Shown in pieces: positions 33,455 to 42,968 of a stretch of DNA of 64,000 nucleotides. Location: contig NZ_VFIY01000006.1 of NCBI RefSeq assembly GCF_006385175.1, positions 62,001-126,000 of the forward strand, read 5' to 3'. The notes beneath the pieces are model-generated. The model did not search any database. It worked only from the letters and a program-made list of their open reading frames with translations, and was not told where the DNA came from. How positions within the stretch are numbered: position 1 is the first letter of the stretch; each line of letters opens with the position of its first letter. This DNA is from Emcibacter nanhaiensis (GTDB lineage Bacteria; Pseudomonadota; Alphaproteobacteria; Sphingomonadales; Emcibacteraceae). Position numbers and translations under genes: made by a program.

Positions 33455-35833
33455 ATGAAACTGATGACCAAGGGACGCCGAAATGTGAATTTGAGTACGG
33501 CCATGGTGGCAGTGCTGCTGGGGCAGACGGCTTTTGCCGCCACGGAGGAAGAGACAAGTCAGGGGATCGTCACCCTTGAAGAAATAACGGTGACGGCGCG
33601 GAAACGGGAGGAAAGTCTGCAGGATACCCCATTGTCCGTCAGCGCTTTTACCACTGTGGGCCTTGAAAAGCGCGGCATGACCAATCTGGCTGACCTGTCC
33701 GCCTATACACCTAATATCAATATCAATAATGGCCTGGTTACCGGCGGCAGCACCAACGCAGCAGTGTTCGTGCGTGGCGTGGGGCAAAGGGACTTTATTT
33801 TTCCGACCGATCCGGGTGTGGGGATATATGTGGACGGTGTTTATATTGCCCGCAGTTTCGGGGGCATGCTGGACCTGGCCGATGTGGAGCGGATCGAGGT
33901 GTTGCGCGGGCCTCAGGGATCCCTGTACGGGAAGAACACTATCGGTGGCGCCATCAACGTGACGACGACACGCCCGCGGGGGGAGCTGGAGGGCCGGATC
34001 AAGGCAACCACTGGAAGCCGCAACCGGATTGACGTGGAAGGCAATATCAATTTCCCCATCGCTGAAGATAAACTGTACGGAAAAATCGCCGCTGCCACTA
34101 AAAACCAGGACGGTTATGATGTGCGTCAGACCGATGGACTGGATATGGGAAATACCAATCTGGATGCGATCCGGGGAGGTCTGAACTGGCTGGCCAGCGA
34201 CAATGTGGAAGTTTATCTGTCCGTTGACGCCACCAGGGTGCGCCAGAATGGCGCGCCGGGAACCATTCTTGAAACCTTTGATGATCCGACCGGACTTTAT
34301 GCGATTTACAATGCTTTGGCCGTGCCCATGTGGAATGCTATTCTGGGCCTCCCGTCCGACAGCCTCTTTGATGACCGCTGGGTGACGGATGATCCGCCGT
34401 CAGCCTCCAACGGCACGGGGCCGAGCGAAGACAATGTGGACACCTGGGGCGCAACCGCGACCGTCGACTGGGAGATTTCCGATAATCTTATGTTCAAGTC
34501 GATCACCGGTTATCGGGAAATGGATGCTATCATAAAAGTGGATATGGATTATACGCCCTATCCTGTTGTGCATACCGATGAAGAACAGCACCAGAAACAG
34601 TTCAGTCAGGAGTTTCAGTTGAGCGGGACTGCCGTTGACGGAAAGCTTGAGTGGCTTCTCGGGGGCTATTATTTCAATGAACAGGCGAATGATGTTAACC
34701 AGACCTATATGACGTCAGGACTTTTTGATGCGCTCGAAGCCCTGCCGGCGGCCCTTATTCCTCTGGCGGCGGGTGTCACCTGTCCGGCAGCTTTTCCGGC
34801 TCCCTGCGCCGGCGGGGTGGGTAATCCCTATAACACATTGTTCGATCTCGACGTGCATCCGACCACCTCTCTGGATACGGACAACTGGGCCGCTTTCCTG
34901 CATTTGACTTATGATCTGACCAGCAAGCTCAGCCTGACTCTCGGCGGTCGCTATTCCTATGAGAAAAAGGTTTATTTCATCGACTCCTATTATCCCAATT
35001 CCGGCAGGATCGCCAACCCGCCGACCACGGACAAGCAGACCTGGTCCAAATTTACACCCAAGGTGGGGCTTGACTATCACGTCAATGACGATGTGCTGCT
35101 CTATGCTTCCTTCTCCAAGGGCTTCAAGTCTGGCGGCTGGAACCCGCGTCCGCTGGACCCGCTGGAATTCAAACCCTATGGACAGGAAAACCTGACCGCC
35201 TATGAAATGGGGGTGAAATCCCGGCTGCTTGACAACCGCATGACCCTGAACGTGGCCGGTTTCTATAGCCAGTACAATGACCTGCAGCTGTCCATCAACT
35301 CGGTCAATCCGGCCAACGGCAGTCTGTTGTTGACCGTGGCCAACGCCGGTGATGTGGATATCTGGGGGATCGAGGCGGAAATCGTTGCCCGTCCAACGCC
35401 GGAACTGAACCTGAACCTGGGTCTCGGATATCTGGACAACAAATATACCTATCTGGCGGATTCCGTGGGCTATTCCAAGGATAATGAATTGCCGCTGTCT
35501 TCGAAATGGATGATCAACGCCGGAGCGGAATATGAAATCCCGCTGGGTGACGGGATGGGATCCCTGACCCTGCGCGGCGATCTCAATTATCGCAGCAAGT
35601 TCTTCCACAACCCGCAGAATACCCCGGAAATTGCCCAGGACGGTTATGTGCTGGTCAATGCCCGGCTGACCTGGCGGGATGAAGGGGAAAACTGGCAGGT
35701 TGCCGTATTCGGTACCAACATCACCGATGAGAAATATATCACATCGGCGGAAAATGTGCCGTCCTTCGGGTTCCGTAATGCGGTTTATGGCCGCCCTGCC
35801 GAATGGGGCCTGTCCGTATCCCGGAGCTTCTGA
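33455..35833 (+). CDS. TonB-dependent receptor (paralogue of the one at 51646)
   Basis: A 792-residue receptor behind AAGGAG. Signal region to about residue 29 (GQTAFA), TonB box LEEITVTARKREESLQDTPLSVSAF, plug VFVRGVGQRDFIFPTDPGVGI and ADVERIEVLRGPQGSLYGKN, barrel ending LSVSRSF. It is closely related to the receptor at 51646, which lies in the carboxylase cluster, including a 125-nt identical DNA block. It carries both MerR-type and TetR-type operator copies upstream, so it may import the substrates of both neighbouring clusters. Confidence 0.93.
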   Translation: MKLMTKGRRNVNLSTAMVAVLLGQTAFAATEEETSQGIVTLEEITVTARKREESLQDTPLSVSAFTTVGLEKRGMTNLADLSAYTPNININNGLVTGGSTNAAVFVRGVGQRDFIFPTDPGVGIYVDGVYIARSFGGMLDLADVERIEVLRGPQGSLYGKNTIGGAINVTTTRPRGELEGRIKATTGSRNRIDVEGNINFPIAEDKLYGKIAAATKNQDGYDVRQTDGLDMGNTNLDAIRGGLNWLASDNVEVYLSVDATRVRQNGAPGTILETFDDPTGLYAIYNALAVPMWNAILGLPSDSLFDDRWVTDDPPSASNGTGPSEDNVDTWGATATVDWEISDNLMFKSITGYREMDAIIKVDMDYTPYPVVHTDEEQHQKQFSQEFQLSGTAVDGKLEWLLGGYYFNEQANDVNQTYMTSGLFDALEALPAALIPLAAGVTCPAAFPAPCAGGVGNPYNTLFDLDVHPTTSLDTDNWAAFLHLTYDLTSKLSLTLGGRYSYEKKVYFIDSYYPNSGRIANPPTTDKQTWSKFTPKVGLDYHVNDDVLLYASFSKGFKSGGWNPRPLDPLEFKPYGQENLTAYEMGVKSRLLDNRMTLNVAGFYSQYNDLQLSINSVNPANGSLLLTVANAGDVDIWGIEAEIVARPTPELNLNLGLGYLDNKYTYLADSVGYSKDNELPLSSKWMINAGAEYEIPLGDGMGSLTLRGDLNYRSKFFHNPQNTPEIAQDGYVLVNARLTWRDEGENWQVAVFGTNITDEKYITSAENVPSFGFRNAVYGRPAEWGLSVSRSF
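35057..35181. repeat. 125-nt block identical to 53263-53387
   Basis: Perfect DNA identity over 125 nt (139 of 140 when extended by 15) between the two TonB receptor genes, while flanking coding sequence differs at many synonymous sites. It encodes the barrel segment around LLYASFSKGFKSGGWNPRPL. Confidence 0.9.
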
Positions 35834-35856
35834 GCCCCGGGGGGGGGGATCAAAAA

Positions 35857-35889
35857 GGGAGAGGTGCCGGTTTCCCGGCGTCTCTTCCC
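35857..35889 (+). other. strong hairpin between receptor and molybdoenzyme genes, after a G10 tract
   Basis: GGGAGAGGTGCCGG, loop TTTC, and a nearly complementary arm end 31 nt before the molybdoenzyme GTG; no T-run follows, so it may be an RNA stabiliser or processing site. A run of ten G (35839-35848) precedes it. Confidence 0.45.
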
Positions 35890-35920
35890 GTGTTACCTAT
35901 AATTATCAGAGGATCTGGAT

Positions 35921-38224
35921 GTGAAAACCTATCAGACGGCTACGCACTGGGGCGCTTACAGGATTGGGGTCGAGGACGGCAGGATCAGCCATGTGGAACC
36001 TGCATCATATGATCCGGACCCTTCCGCCATCGGCCGGTCACTGGCGGAGTCCTGCGGACACAGGGTCCGGATCGCTCAACCCATGGTCCGGGAAGGGTGG
36101 CTCAGGGATACCAGGGATCATTACCGCGAGGGCCGCGGGAAAGATGCCTTTATTCCCGTTTCCTGGGAACGGGCCCTTGACCTGGTGGCAGGCGAACTAA
36201 TCCGGGTCCGGGAGGATCATGGCAATGCCTCCATCTTTGCCGGTGCTTACGGCTGGGCGAGTGCGGGCAGGTTTCATCACGCCCAGAGCCAGATGCGCCG
36301 GTTTCTCAACATGTTTGGCGGTCATACCAATACTGTTAACACCTATTCCTTTGCCGCTGCGGAGGTGGTGGTGCCCCATATCGTCGGCTCCTTTTACGAG
36401 GTGCTGTTCGCCGGCACGACGGTCGACAATGTTGCCGGGCACGGTGAGCTGGTGGTTGCATTTGGTGGCTGGCCCCTGAAAAATTCTCAGGTCAACGCGG
36501 GCGGCGTCAGCCGCCATGAAGTCAGGGGCGCCCAGAAAAAATGCAAGGATGCCGGTGTGGAGTTCGTCTATGTCGGGCCAAACCGTGACGACATGGCAGA
36601 GTTTCTCGATGCGGAATGGGTGCAATTGAGACCGACCACCGACACAGCGGTCATGCTTGGCCTGGCCCATACCTTGCTGGTGGAGGGGCTTTATGACAGC
36701 AGTTTTGTCTACTCCCATTGCGTCGGGTTTGACAGGTTCAGGGACTATCTTCTCGGTGTCGAGGACGGGGAAGCCAAAACCGCGGAATGGGCGTCCGGGA
36801 TTTCCGGGGTTCCGGCGGGACAGATCATAAAACTCGCCCGGCGTATGGCGTCAAGCCGGACGCTGATTACCGCAAGCTGGTCCATGCAGCGCGCAGAACA
36901 TGGTGAGCAGCCATACTGGATGCTGATTGTTCTGGCTGCCATGCTCGGCCAGATCGGTCTGCCCGGCGCGGGTTTTGGTTTCGGCCATGCTGCGGCGGAA
37001 GGTATCGGCACCCGTTGGGATCATCCGATCCGCCCCGCCGCCCTGCCGGTGCCGGAGAACCCGGTGCGGGAAGTCTTTCCGGTGTCGCGTATTGCCGACC
37101 TTCTGCTCAACCCCGGCGGACGGTGCGATTATGACGGGAAGGCGCTGACTTTCCCGGATACCCGGCTGGTCTATTGGTGCGGCGGCAACCCGTTCCATCA
37201 TCACCAGGACCTGAATCGGCTACTTGAGGCATGGCGCCGGCCGGAAACCATAATCGTGCATGAGCCCTGGTGGACATCGACTGCGCGTCATTCTGATATT
37301 GTCCTGCCATGTACATCCACATTGGAGCGCAATGATTTTACTCTTGGTCATTGTGACTGGTCATTGCAGGCGATGCAGAAGGTGATTGATCCCGTCGCCC
37401 AGTCGCGGAACGAATATGATATCTTTGCCGATCTTGCGGACCGGCTGGGCTTCAGGGAACGTTTCACCGAAGGACGGGATGAAGACGCCTGGCTCAGATG
37501 GTTTTATGACCGGACTGTGGAAAGCGCCGCAGCCGTAGGTGTAAACATGCCTGGTTTTGAGGCGTTCTGGGAGCAGGGGTCATGTGATCTGCCGGCTTTT
37601 GAGAATCCTTCCGTGCTGTTTGCCGCCTTCCGAGCGGACCCGGATAAGCATCCCTTGGCGACACCCTCCGGCAAGATCGAGATTTATTCGGAAACCATCG
37701 CTTCCTTTGGTTATGATGATTGCCCGCCCCATCCCATGTGGATTGAACCGCAGGAATGGCTGGGCTCGGACATGACCCGCAAGTATCCCTGTCATCTGCT
37801 TACCAATCAGCCTAAAGACAAGCTGCACAGTCAGCTTGATTTTGCGGTCAACAGCCGGGATATCAAGATCAAGGGGCGCGCCCCGGTCTGGATCAACCCT
37901 GTGGATGCTGCAGCCCGGAATATCCGGAGCGGCGACATCGTCCGGGTTTATAACGACAGGGGAAGTTGCCTTGCCGGTGCGCTGGTCACCGAGGATGTGC
38001 AGGAAAGGGTTGTGATCATCCCGACCGGGGCCTGGTACGATCCTGAAACACCGGGGCAGGTGGGGGCCATGGATGTTCACGGCAACCCCAATATTCTGAC
38101 TCGTGATGCGGGAACCTCGAAACTGTCCCAGGGGCCGGTGGCCCAGAGCTGCCTTGTGGATCTGGAGCTTTTTGACGGCCCGTTGCCGGAGATCAGGGTG
38201 CACCAGCCCCCGGCGACGGTCTGA
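35921..38224 (+). CDS. molybdopterin-dependent oxidoreductase, DMSO reductase family (BisC/TorZ-like)
   Basis: A 767-residue molybdoenzyme starting at GTG 35921 behind AGAGGATC. The N-terminus lacks the Cys4 Fe-S motif and any Tat signal, as in biotin-sulfoxide-reductase-type enzymes, so a cytosolic location is likely. FAGAYGWASAGRFHHAQSQ holds the expected molybdenum-ligand serine (about Ser114). GGNPFHHHQDLNRL, VLPCTSTLERNDF and the C-terminal LTNQPKDKLHSQLD bind the cofactor. It may reduce an S- or N-oxide or hydroxylate a substrate. It sits between the TonB receptor and a strong terminator. Confidence 0.9.
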   Translation: MKTYQTATHWGAYRIGVEDGRISHVEPASYDPDPSAIGRSLAESCGHRVRIAQPMVREGWLRDTRDHYREGRGKDAFIPVSWERALDLVAGELIRVREDHGNASIFAGAYGWASAGRFHHAQSQMRRFLNMFGGHTNTVNTYSFAAAEVVVPHIVGSFYEVLFAGTTVDNVAGHGELVVAFGGWPLKNSQVNAGGVSRHEVRGAQKKCKDAGVEFVYVGPNRDDMAEFLDAEWVQLRPTTDTAVMLGLAHTLLVEGLYDSSFVYSHCVGFDRFRDYLLGVEDGEAKTAEWASGISGVPAGQIIKLARRMASSRTLITASWSMQRAEHGEQPYWMLIVLAAMLGQIGLPGAGFGFGHAAAEGIGTRWDHPIRPAALPVPENPVREVFPVSRIADLLLNPGGRCDYDGKALTFPDTRLVYWCGGNPFHHHQDLNRLLEAWRRPETIIVHEPWWTSTARHSDIVLPCTSTLERNDFTLGHCDWSLQAMQKVIDPVAQSRNEYDIFADLADRLGFRERFTEGRDEDAWLRWFYDRTVESAAAVGVNMPGFEAFWEQGSCDLPAFENPSVLFAAFRADPDKHPLATPSGKIEIYSETIASFGYDDCPPHPMWIEPQEWLGSDMTRKYPCHLLTNQPKDKLHSQLDFAVNSRDIKIKGRAPVWINPVDAAARNIRSGDIVRVYNDRGSCLAGALVTEDVQERVVIIPTGAWYDPETPGQVGAMDVHGNPNILTRDAGTSKLSQGPVAQSCLVDLELFDGPLPEIRVHQPPATV

Positions 38225-38270
38225 TCAGGTAATATCTCCCCAAAAGCAGTGATGATATGTCTGTAGACTG

Positions 38271-38318
38271 GGAGAGAAATCAGCAAACTCGACAAACTGG
38301 TTTCTCTCCTTTTTTTAT
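38271..38318 (+). terminator. intrinsic terminator after the molybdoenzyme gene
   Basis: GGAGAGAAATCAG, 13-nt loop, CTGGTTTCTCTCC (13-bp stem with one G-T pair) and then TTTTTTTATTTTT. It separates this + unit from the convergent - SDR gene. Confidence 0.92.
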
Positions 38319-38320
38319 TT

Positions 38321-39097
38321 TTAGATCGCAGTATAGCCGCCGTCGATGACGAATTCCGCGCCGGTGGCGAAACTGGATTCGTCGCTGGCCAGATAGAGCA
38401 CAGCCGTAGCGATTTCATAGGGATTGCCGATGCGACCGATGGGATGCAGGGCGGAAAAGGCGGCTTCTGCTTCTGCCGCGGTCATACCAGTGGCTTTTTC
38501 CGCCATCTCCATGCCGGAGGCTGTTTTGATCAGTCCGGGGTGCACGGTATTGATGCGGATGTTGTAGCCCTTCTGACCACAATGAACGGCCGCACTCTTG
38601 CTGAACAATTTGACCCCGGCCTTGGCTGCGGAATAGGCCACCAGATTGGGGGAGCCGACCAGGCCGCCGACGGACGACAGGTTGATGATCGAGCCGCCAC
38701 CGGTTTCCTTCATGCTTTTCACCGCCTTCTGGGTGCCGAGGAAGGTACTGTCCATGTTGAGGGAAATGATCTTGCGCCAGTCTTCCAGCGACAGCGTTTC
38801 CAGATCGTTATAGGTGCCGCCGCCGGCATTGTTGACCAGCACGTCCAGCCTGCCAAATTTATCGAGCAGGGTGTCAAAGACCTTGTTCCATTCTGCTTCG
38901 TCGGTGACATCATGCCTCATGAACAGGGCAGTCCTGCCTTCCAGGGTCAATTCAGTGGCCAGTTTTTCGCCACCGACTTCATCAATGTCGGTCAGGAAGA
39001 CCGTGGCCCCTTCTTCTGCCAGCAGGCGGACCATTGCTTCGCCGAGGCCATTGGCTCCGCCGGTGACAAGGCATATTTTCCCGTCTACGCGTCCCAT
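38321..39097 (-). CDS. short-chain dehydrogenase/reductase (SDR)
   Basis: A 258-residue classical SDR: CLVTGGANGLGEAM (cofactor loop), the Asp after VFLTD that favours NAD over NADP, VLVNNAGGGTYND, active-site INLSSVGG and YSAAKAGVK, and the C-terminal FVIDGGYTAI. It is downstream of the alpha/beta hydrolase gene on the - strand, divergent from the TetR gene. In a carboxylation-based ketone pathway it could oxidise a secondary alcohol to the ketone; this is inferred from context. Confidence 0.9.
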   Translation of the reverse strand: MGRVDGKICLVTGGANGLGEAMVRLLAEEGATVFLTDIDEVGGEKLATELTLEGRTALFMRHDVTDEAEWNKVFDTLLDKFGRLDVLVNNAGGGTYNDLETLSLEDWRKIISLNMDSTFLGTQKAVKSMKETGGGSIINLSSVGGLVGSPNLVAYSAAKAGVKLFSKSAAVHCGQKGYNIRINTVHPGLIKTASGMEMAEKATGMTAAEAEAAFSALHPIGRIGNPYEIATAVLYLASDESSFATGAEFVIDGGYTAI

Positions 39098-39110
39098 ATT
39101 TTCAACTCCT

Positions 39111-39953
39111 TCAGTTTTTCAAAAATTCGAGAATGACATCCTGTTCTACAAGTTTGTCCATCAGGCTGACATGACCTCCGGTTCTATCAAGCAGGCTACA
39201 TTTCGGTCCCCGTTCCGCCATCATGCGCGCTTCCTCATCAGGCACGATGGAATGGGCGCCGCGGATCAGAATGGTTTTCGCGGCGACCTGGTCGTAATAA
39301 TTCCAGAGATCGAAATCCTCGGGGTGTTCGGCGAACTGGACAGCCAGCCGGGGGTCGTAATGATAGGTAAACCGGCCGTCGTCGGTCCGGCGTGCATAAC
39401 TACGGATCAGGTCGTGCCATTTCTGTTCGGTGAGTTCAAGACCCATTTTGCTCAGGAAATTGCGGACTTTGCCAGCGAACTCCTGGAACCTGTCAAAAAC
39501 GGGAGGGGAGGAGAGCCCTTTGGCCAAGGCCTTGCGGAAATTTTCATCAAGTCCCACACCCACGTCATTCAGGACGAGATGGCTGATTTCGAGACCGTTG
39601 TCACGCGCCGCAAGGACAATGCCTAGCCCGCCGCCTTTCGACGAGCCGATCCAGCGCAGAGAGGATTTACCGAGCTGCCGGAACAGGTCTTCGGCGACAT
39701 CGGCATAAAAGCCGAGGCTGGTGTCGCGGTCTTCCTTGGCCCAGTCGGACAAGCCGCAACACAGCGAATCCGGACAGATGACGTGATAGGTATCCGACAG
39801 GCGGGCGGCCAGCTCCCGGTGATCTTCGCAGGTGCCGGTGACCCCGTGCCAGATGACGACGGTATCGCGACTGGAGTCGCCCCATTCCATAAAATGAATG
39901 TTTCTTTCCTGGCAGGTCAGGAAGCGTGATTCTGGAGAAGCCATTAGTTTCAT
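39111..39953 (-). CDS. alpha/beta hydrolase
   Basis: A 280-residue alpha/beta-hydrolase fold protein. VVIWHGVTGTCEDH gives the oxyanion-hole HG; the nucleophile is Ser105 in WIGSSKGGGLG; CPDSLCCGLSDW carries the usual strand-4 turn; the catalytic His is in TGGHVSLMDKL. GGGAGATA precedes the ATG. It is first in a two-gene - operon with the SDR, facing the TetR gene across a region with TetR-type operators, so it probably belongs to the same regulon. Substrate (ester, lactone or C-C bond) is unknown. Confidence 0.88.
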   Translation of the reverse strand: MKLMASPESRFLTCQERNIHFMEWGDSSRDTVVIWHGVTGTCEDHRELAARLSDTYHVICPDSLCCGLSDWAKEDRDTSLGFYADVAEDLFRQLGKSSLRWIGSSKGGGLGIVLAARDNGLEISHLVLNDVGVGLDENFRKALAKGLSSPPVFDRFQEFAGKVRNFLSKMGLELTEQKWHDLIRSYARRTDDGRFTYHYDPRLAVQFAEHPEDFDLWNYYDQVAAKTILIRGAHSIVPDEEARMMAERGPKCSLLDRTGGHVSLMDKLVEQDVILEFLKN

Positions 39954-40004
39954 TATCTCCCGGAAAAATAAGTGAAATTTTGCATTATCAGTTTTTGATT
40001 AAAA

Positions 40005-40020
40005 TAGAACAGTCGTTCCA
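40005..40020. promoter_or_regulatory. degenerate TetR-type operator before the hydrolase/SDR operon
   Basis: TAGAACAGTCGTTCCA matches 12 of 16 positions of TAGAACGATCGATCTA and keeps GAAC/GTTC half-sites. It is 52-67 nt upstream of the hydrolase ATG. Confidence 0.45.
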
Positions 40021-40128
40021 ATAATGTATGAAACATAGTGAAAAAAAATTCTTTATGCAAGAATAAATATTTTCAGGTAATTTTTTCAAAACCTTGAAAA
40101 CAAAAGGAAAAAATAAACAAAAATCAAC

Positions 40129-40200
40129 TAGAACGATCGATCTATTTTTCTGTTGACAGGCGTAGAATTTCATGTTCAATTAACTAGAACGATCGATCTA
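40129..40200. promoter_or_regulatory. twin TetR-type operators TAGAACGATCGATCTA
   Basis: Two identical 16-mers at 40129-40144 and 40185-40200, 56 nt apart start to start, each preceded by AAC. They lie 88-159 nt upstream of the TetR start; such palindromes next to a TetR gene normally mediate autoregulation. TTGACA at 40153-40158 follows the first site. Confidence 0.75.
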
Positions 40201-40287
40201 ATCATGTCGAACGTTCGTTATTTTTTATTTGCTCTGACCAAAGAGAAAAGCGTAAGGTTCCAGTTTGAGTGAACTTCAGGGGAGAGC

Positions 40288-40872
40288 ATGAAAATGTCAG
40301 AAAATACAAAACGTAGGGATGAGCTTTTGGAAACGGCTATCGACTTATTCTCCGAACGGGGATATGTGGGGACATCCATCCGCGACATTGCCAAGGCAAT
40401 TAACCGGAGCGTGTCCAACGTCTATCACTATTTCGAGAATAAAGAAGAATTGTGGCTGGCGATCCTGGAATATTCCGTAAAGGGACTTCCGGAAAAGCTG
40501 CGTGCCGTGGCCCATGGCGACGGTGAGCCTCTGGAACGGTTCGAGCGGATGCTCCGGACCCATCTGGCGGCATCAACGCTTCACCAGCGGGAATCCAAAA
40601 TCTTTTTCATCGATGAAGAACGGCTTTCTCCGCAAGGGAAGGAAATCAACCGGCGTATCCAGAAGGAAATCCTGGATATCTATGTTGAACAGCTTCGTCT
40701 TTTGCAGTCACACGGTGTGATCAAGACCAAACATCCCAAGATACTGGCATTCAACATGCTCGGCACAATCAACTGGTACCTGCGCTGGTACGACCCGGAA
40801 GGCGGCCTGAGCAAAGAAGAGATTCATGAAGAGATAATCAGGTTCGTCATGCACGGCATGTGCGGATCCTGA
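40288..40872 (+). CDS. TetR/AcrR-family transcriptional regulator
   Basis: A 194-residue regulator behind GGGGAGAG. The N-terminal helix-turn-helix is KRRDELLETAIDLFSERGYVGTSIRDIAKAI ... SVSNVYHYFENKEELWLAIL (residues ~8-55); the helical C-domain (SKIFFIDEERLSPQG, NWYLRWYDPEGGLSKEEI) resembles acyl-CoA- or lipid-responsive TetR proteins such as KstR-like and FadR-like members. It is likely the repressor of the divergent and downstream catabolic operons, binding the twin palindromes upstream. Confidence 0.92.
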   Translation: MKMSENTKRRDELLETAIDLFSERGYVGTSIRDIAKAINRSVSNVYHYFENKEELWLAILEYSVKGLPEKLRAVAHGDGEPLERFERMLRTHLAASTLHQRESKIFFIDEERLSPQGKEINRRIQKEILDIYVEQLRLLQSHGVIKTKHPKILAFNMLGTINWYLRWYDPEGGLSKEEIHEEIIRFVMHGMCGS

Positions 40873-40933
40873 CGGTAACACTTGGCGCAGTGCGCCCGCA
40901 AGCGGGAGCATTGTGGATTTAATGGGAGTACTC

Positions 40934-42967
40934 ATGGGGTATACAATAGATATTGATACCGGCGGTACCTTCACGGACGGATTTCTGGTTCGGGACGGGG
41001 ATGCAAGAACGGTCAAAGTACCGACAACGCCGCATGATCTGACGATCTGCTTTCTGGAGTGTATCGCGGCCGGGGCGAAGGCCTATGGCGTGTCCACCGA
41101 AGACCTGCTGTATGATACGGATATCATCCGTTTTTCCAACACCATCGGCACCAACTCCATCATCCAGCGGGACGGGGCCAAGATCGGCCTGATCGTCTCC
41201 GGCGGCATGGAAGAGCTGGCGCCGACAGAGGATGCGGAGGGAAAATCCCCGCTGGTGGCGCCCGACATGGTGCTGTCCCTGACAGAAGAAACGGATGCCG
41301 CCGGCAATGTGGTCAAGGCCCCGCGCGACGGAGAAATCCTGATGGCGGCCCAGGCCCTGATTGACCGGGGGGCGCGCGGACTGGTGGTCTCCTTCGCCAA
41401 CAGCGAACTGAACCCGGCTAATGAACAGCTGGTACGCAAGGTGATCAAGCGCGAGTATCCTCGCGACTACCTGGGCTCCGTTTCTGTTTTCCTGTCCTCC
41501 GACATTTCAACCCGGGCCGGGAAGACAGAGCGCCTGAACAGCGCCGTGCTCAACGCCTATATCCATTCCAAACTGGCGCGCCTGCTGTACAAGGCGGGTG
41601 AGGACCTGCGTCAGCGGCATTATCGCAAGACCCTGTTTATCGGGCATAACAATGCTTCGGTCGCCCGTGTTGCAAAGACCCGCGCCATCAATACCTATAA
41701 CTCCGGACCGGCGGCCGGTCTGCTTGGCGCTCGTGAAATCGGTGCGCTCTATGGCATTAACAACCTGATTTCCACCGATATGGGCGGCACGTCATTTGAT
41801 ATCGGTTATGTAAAAGACGGCCAGGCCAGTTACGCCCTGGAGCCCGATGTGGAGGGGTTTCCCTGTAACCTGCCGATGATGTCCATCCTGGCGCTGGGGA
41901 CCGGCGGCGGCTCCATTGCCCATATTGAAGACGGTGAACTGAAAGTGGGGCCGCAGTCTGCTGGCGCTCTGCCGGGACCAGCCTGTTTCAATCTCGGTGG
42001 TTCCAAACCGACCGTGACCGACGCCAACCTGATACTGGGCGTGCTGGACCCTGACTTTTTCCTCGGCGGTTCCATGAAACTGGATGTGGTAAAGGCCCGT
42101 GACGTCATCGGCCGTACTATTGCTGAGCCATTGGGAATTTCAGTTGAAGAAGCCGCCTGGCGGATCAAGCAGACTGTCGACCGGGCCATGGGGGCGGCCA
42201 TCTCCAAAGTGGCTGAAAATTTCGACGACGGCGTGGAGCCGGTCGTGGTGGCCTATGGCGGCGCCGGTGGGCTTCATGCCTGTGACATTGCGGCGGCTTC
42301 ATCTGTCAGGAAGATCATTATGACGCCTTTCTCGGCGGTATCTTCCGCTTATTCATCTTCGCTGATGGATGCGGGGCATCTCTACTACCGGCGCGCTGGT
42401 GTGACCTTGTCGCCTGACGCGGCCGGAGAGACAATTGACCGGGCTGTGGAGGCCATGTGGCAGGAGGCGGTAAAGGATATGCGCGGTGAGGGCTTCGATG
42501 AAAGCGAACTCTCTACCGAACTGCAGCTTTTTGTTCGGCCGGCTGGCGGCGACAGGGAAACCATGATTGCCGTAGAGGCAGGATTTTACAAGGATGCTGC
42601 TGGTTTTGACGACGTCATTACCCGGGCAATCCAGGCGTTGCAGGATGACGGGATTTCAGTTGACGGCGACATTGAACTGACCACTGTCGCTCTGATGGCC
42701 CAGGCGGAAGTGCCGCACTACCGGCTGCCGGAATTGCCGGAGATTGCCAACGATGTGGAAGCTGCGGTCAAGTCGAAACGCCAGCTTTATTCCGGTCAAT
42801 CCGGCGACTATGTGGACTGCCCGATCTACGACCGGGACCGGCTTGGGCGCGATGCCGTCATTGCCGGTCCGGGGCTGGTGGAATCCGAAAAGACCACCAT
42901 CCTGGTCCCGGAAGGCTGGAAAATGACGGTCGACAAATTCAACAACGCTATTCTCGAGGAGGTTTGA
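40934..42967 (+). CDS. hydantoinase/oxoprolinase HyuA-family subunit, acetophenone-carboxylase alpha'-like
   Basis: A 677-residue HyuA-type ATPase from ATG 40934, which has GGGAG at the right distance; in-frame ATG 40922 and GTG 40913 are less well placed. IDIDTGGTFTDGF (phosphate-binding loop), SNTIGTNSIIQR, TDMGGTSFDIGY and VVAYGGAGGLHACDIA are the ASKHA/HyuA motifs. It is first of five adjacent genes whose types and order resemble the subunits of acetophenone carboxylase (Apc1-5). An ATP-dependent kinase-like step that activates substrate or bicarbonate is the expected role. Confidence 0.88.
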   Translation: MGYTIDIDTGGTFTDGFLVRDGDARTVKVPTTPHDLTICFLECIAAGAKAYGVSTEDLLYDTDIIRFSNTIGTNSIIQRDGAKIGLIVSGGMEELAPTEDAEGKSPLVAPDMVLSLTEETDAAGNVVKAPRDGEILMAAQALIDRGARGLVVSFANSELNPANEQLVRKVIKREYPRDYLGSVSVFLSSDISTRAGKTERLNSAVLNAYIHSKLARLLYKAGEDLRQRHYRKTLFIGHNNASVARVAKTRAINTYNSGPAAGLLGAREIGALYGINNLISTDMGGTSFDIGYVKDGQASYALEPDVEGFPCNLPMMSILALGTGGGSIAHIEDGELKVGPQSAGALPGPACFNLGGSKPTVTDANLILGVLDPDFFLGGSMKLDVVKARDVIGRTIAEPLGISVEEAAWRIKQTVDRAMGAAISKVAENFDDGVEPVVVAYGGAGGLHACDIAAASSVRKIIMTPFSAVSSAYSSSLMDAGHLYYRRAGVTLSPDAAGETIDRAVEAMWQEAVKDMRGEGFDESELSTELQLFVRPAGGDRETMIAVEAGFYKDAAGFDDVITRAIQALQDDGISVDGDIELTTVALMAQAEVPHYRLPELPEIANDVEAAVKSKRQLYSGQSGDYVDCPIYDRDRLGRDAVIAGPGLVESEKTTILVPEGWKMTVDKFNNAILEEV

Positions 42968-42968
42968 A

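Larger units (their letters stand above)
39954..40287. other. 334-nt AT-rich divergent control region with operators
   Basis: Lies between the alpha/beta hydrolase (-) and TetR (+) genes. It holds two identical 16-bp palindromes, one degenerate copy near the hydrolase gene, and the perfect 10-bp palindrome CGAACGTTCG at 40208-40217. The 40021-40120 part is very AT-rich with no recognised gene. Confidence 0.6.
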
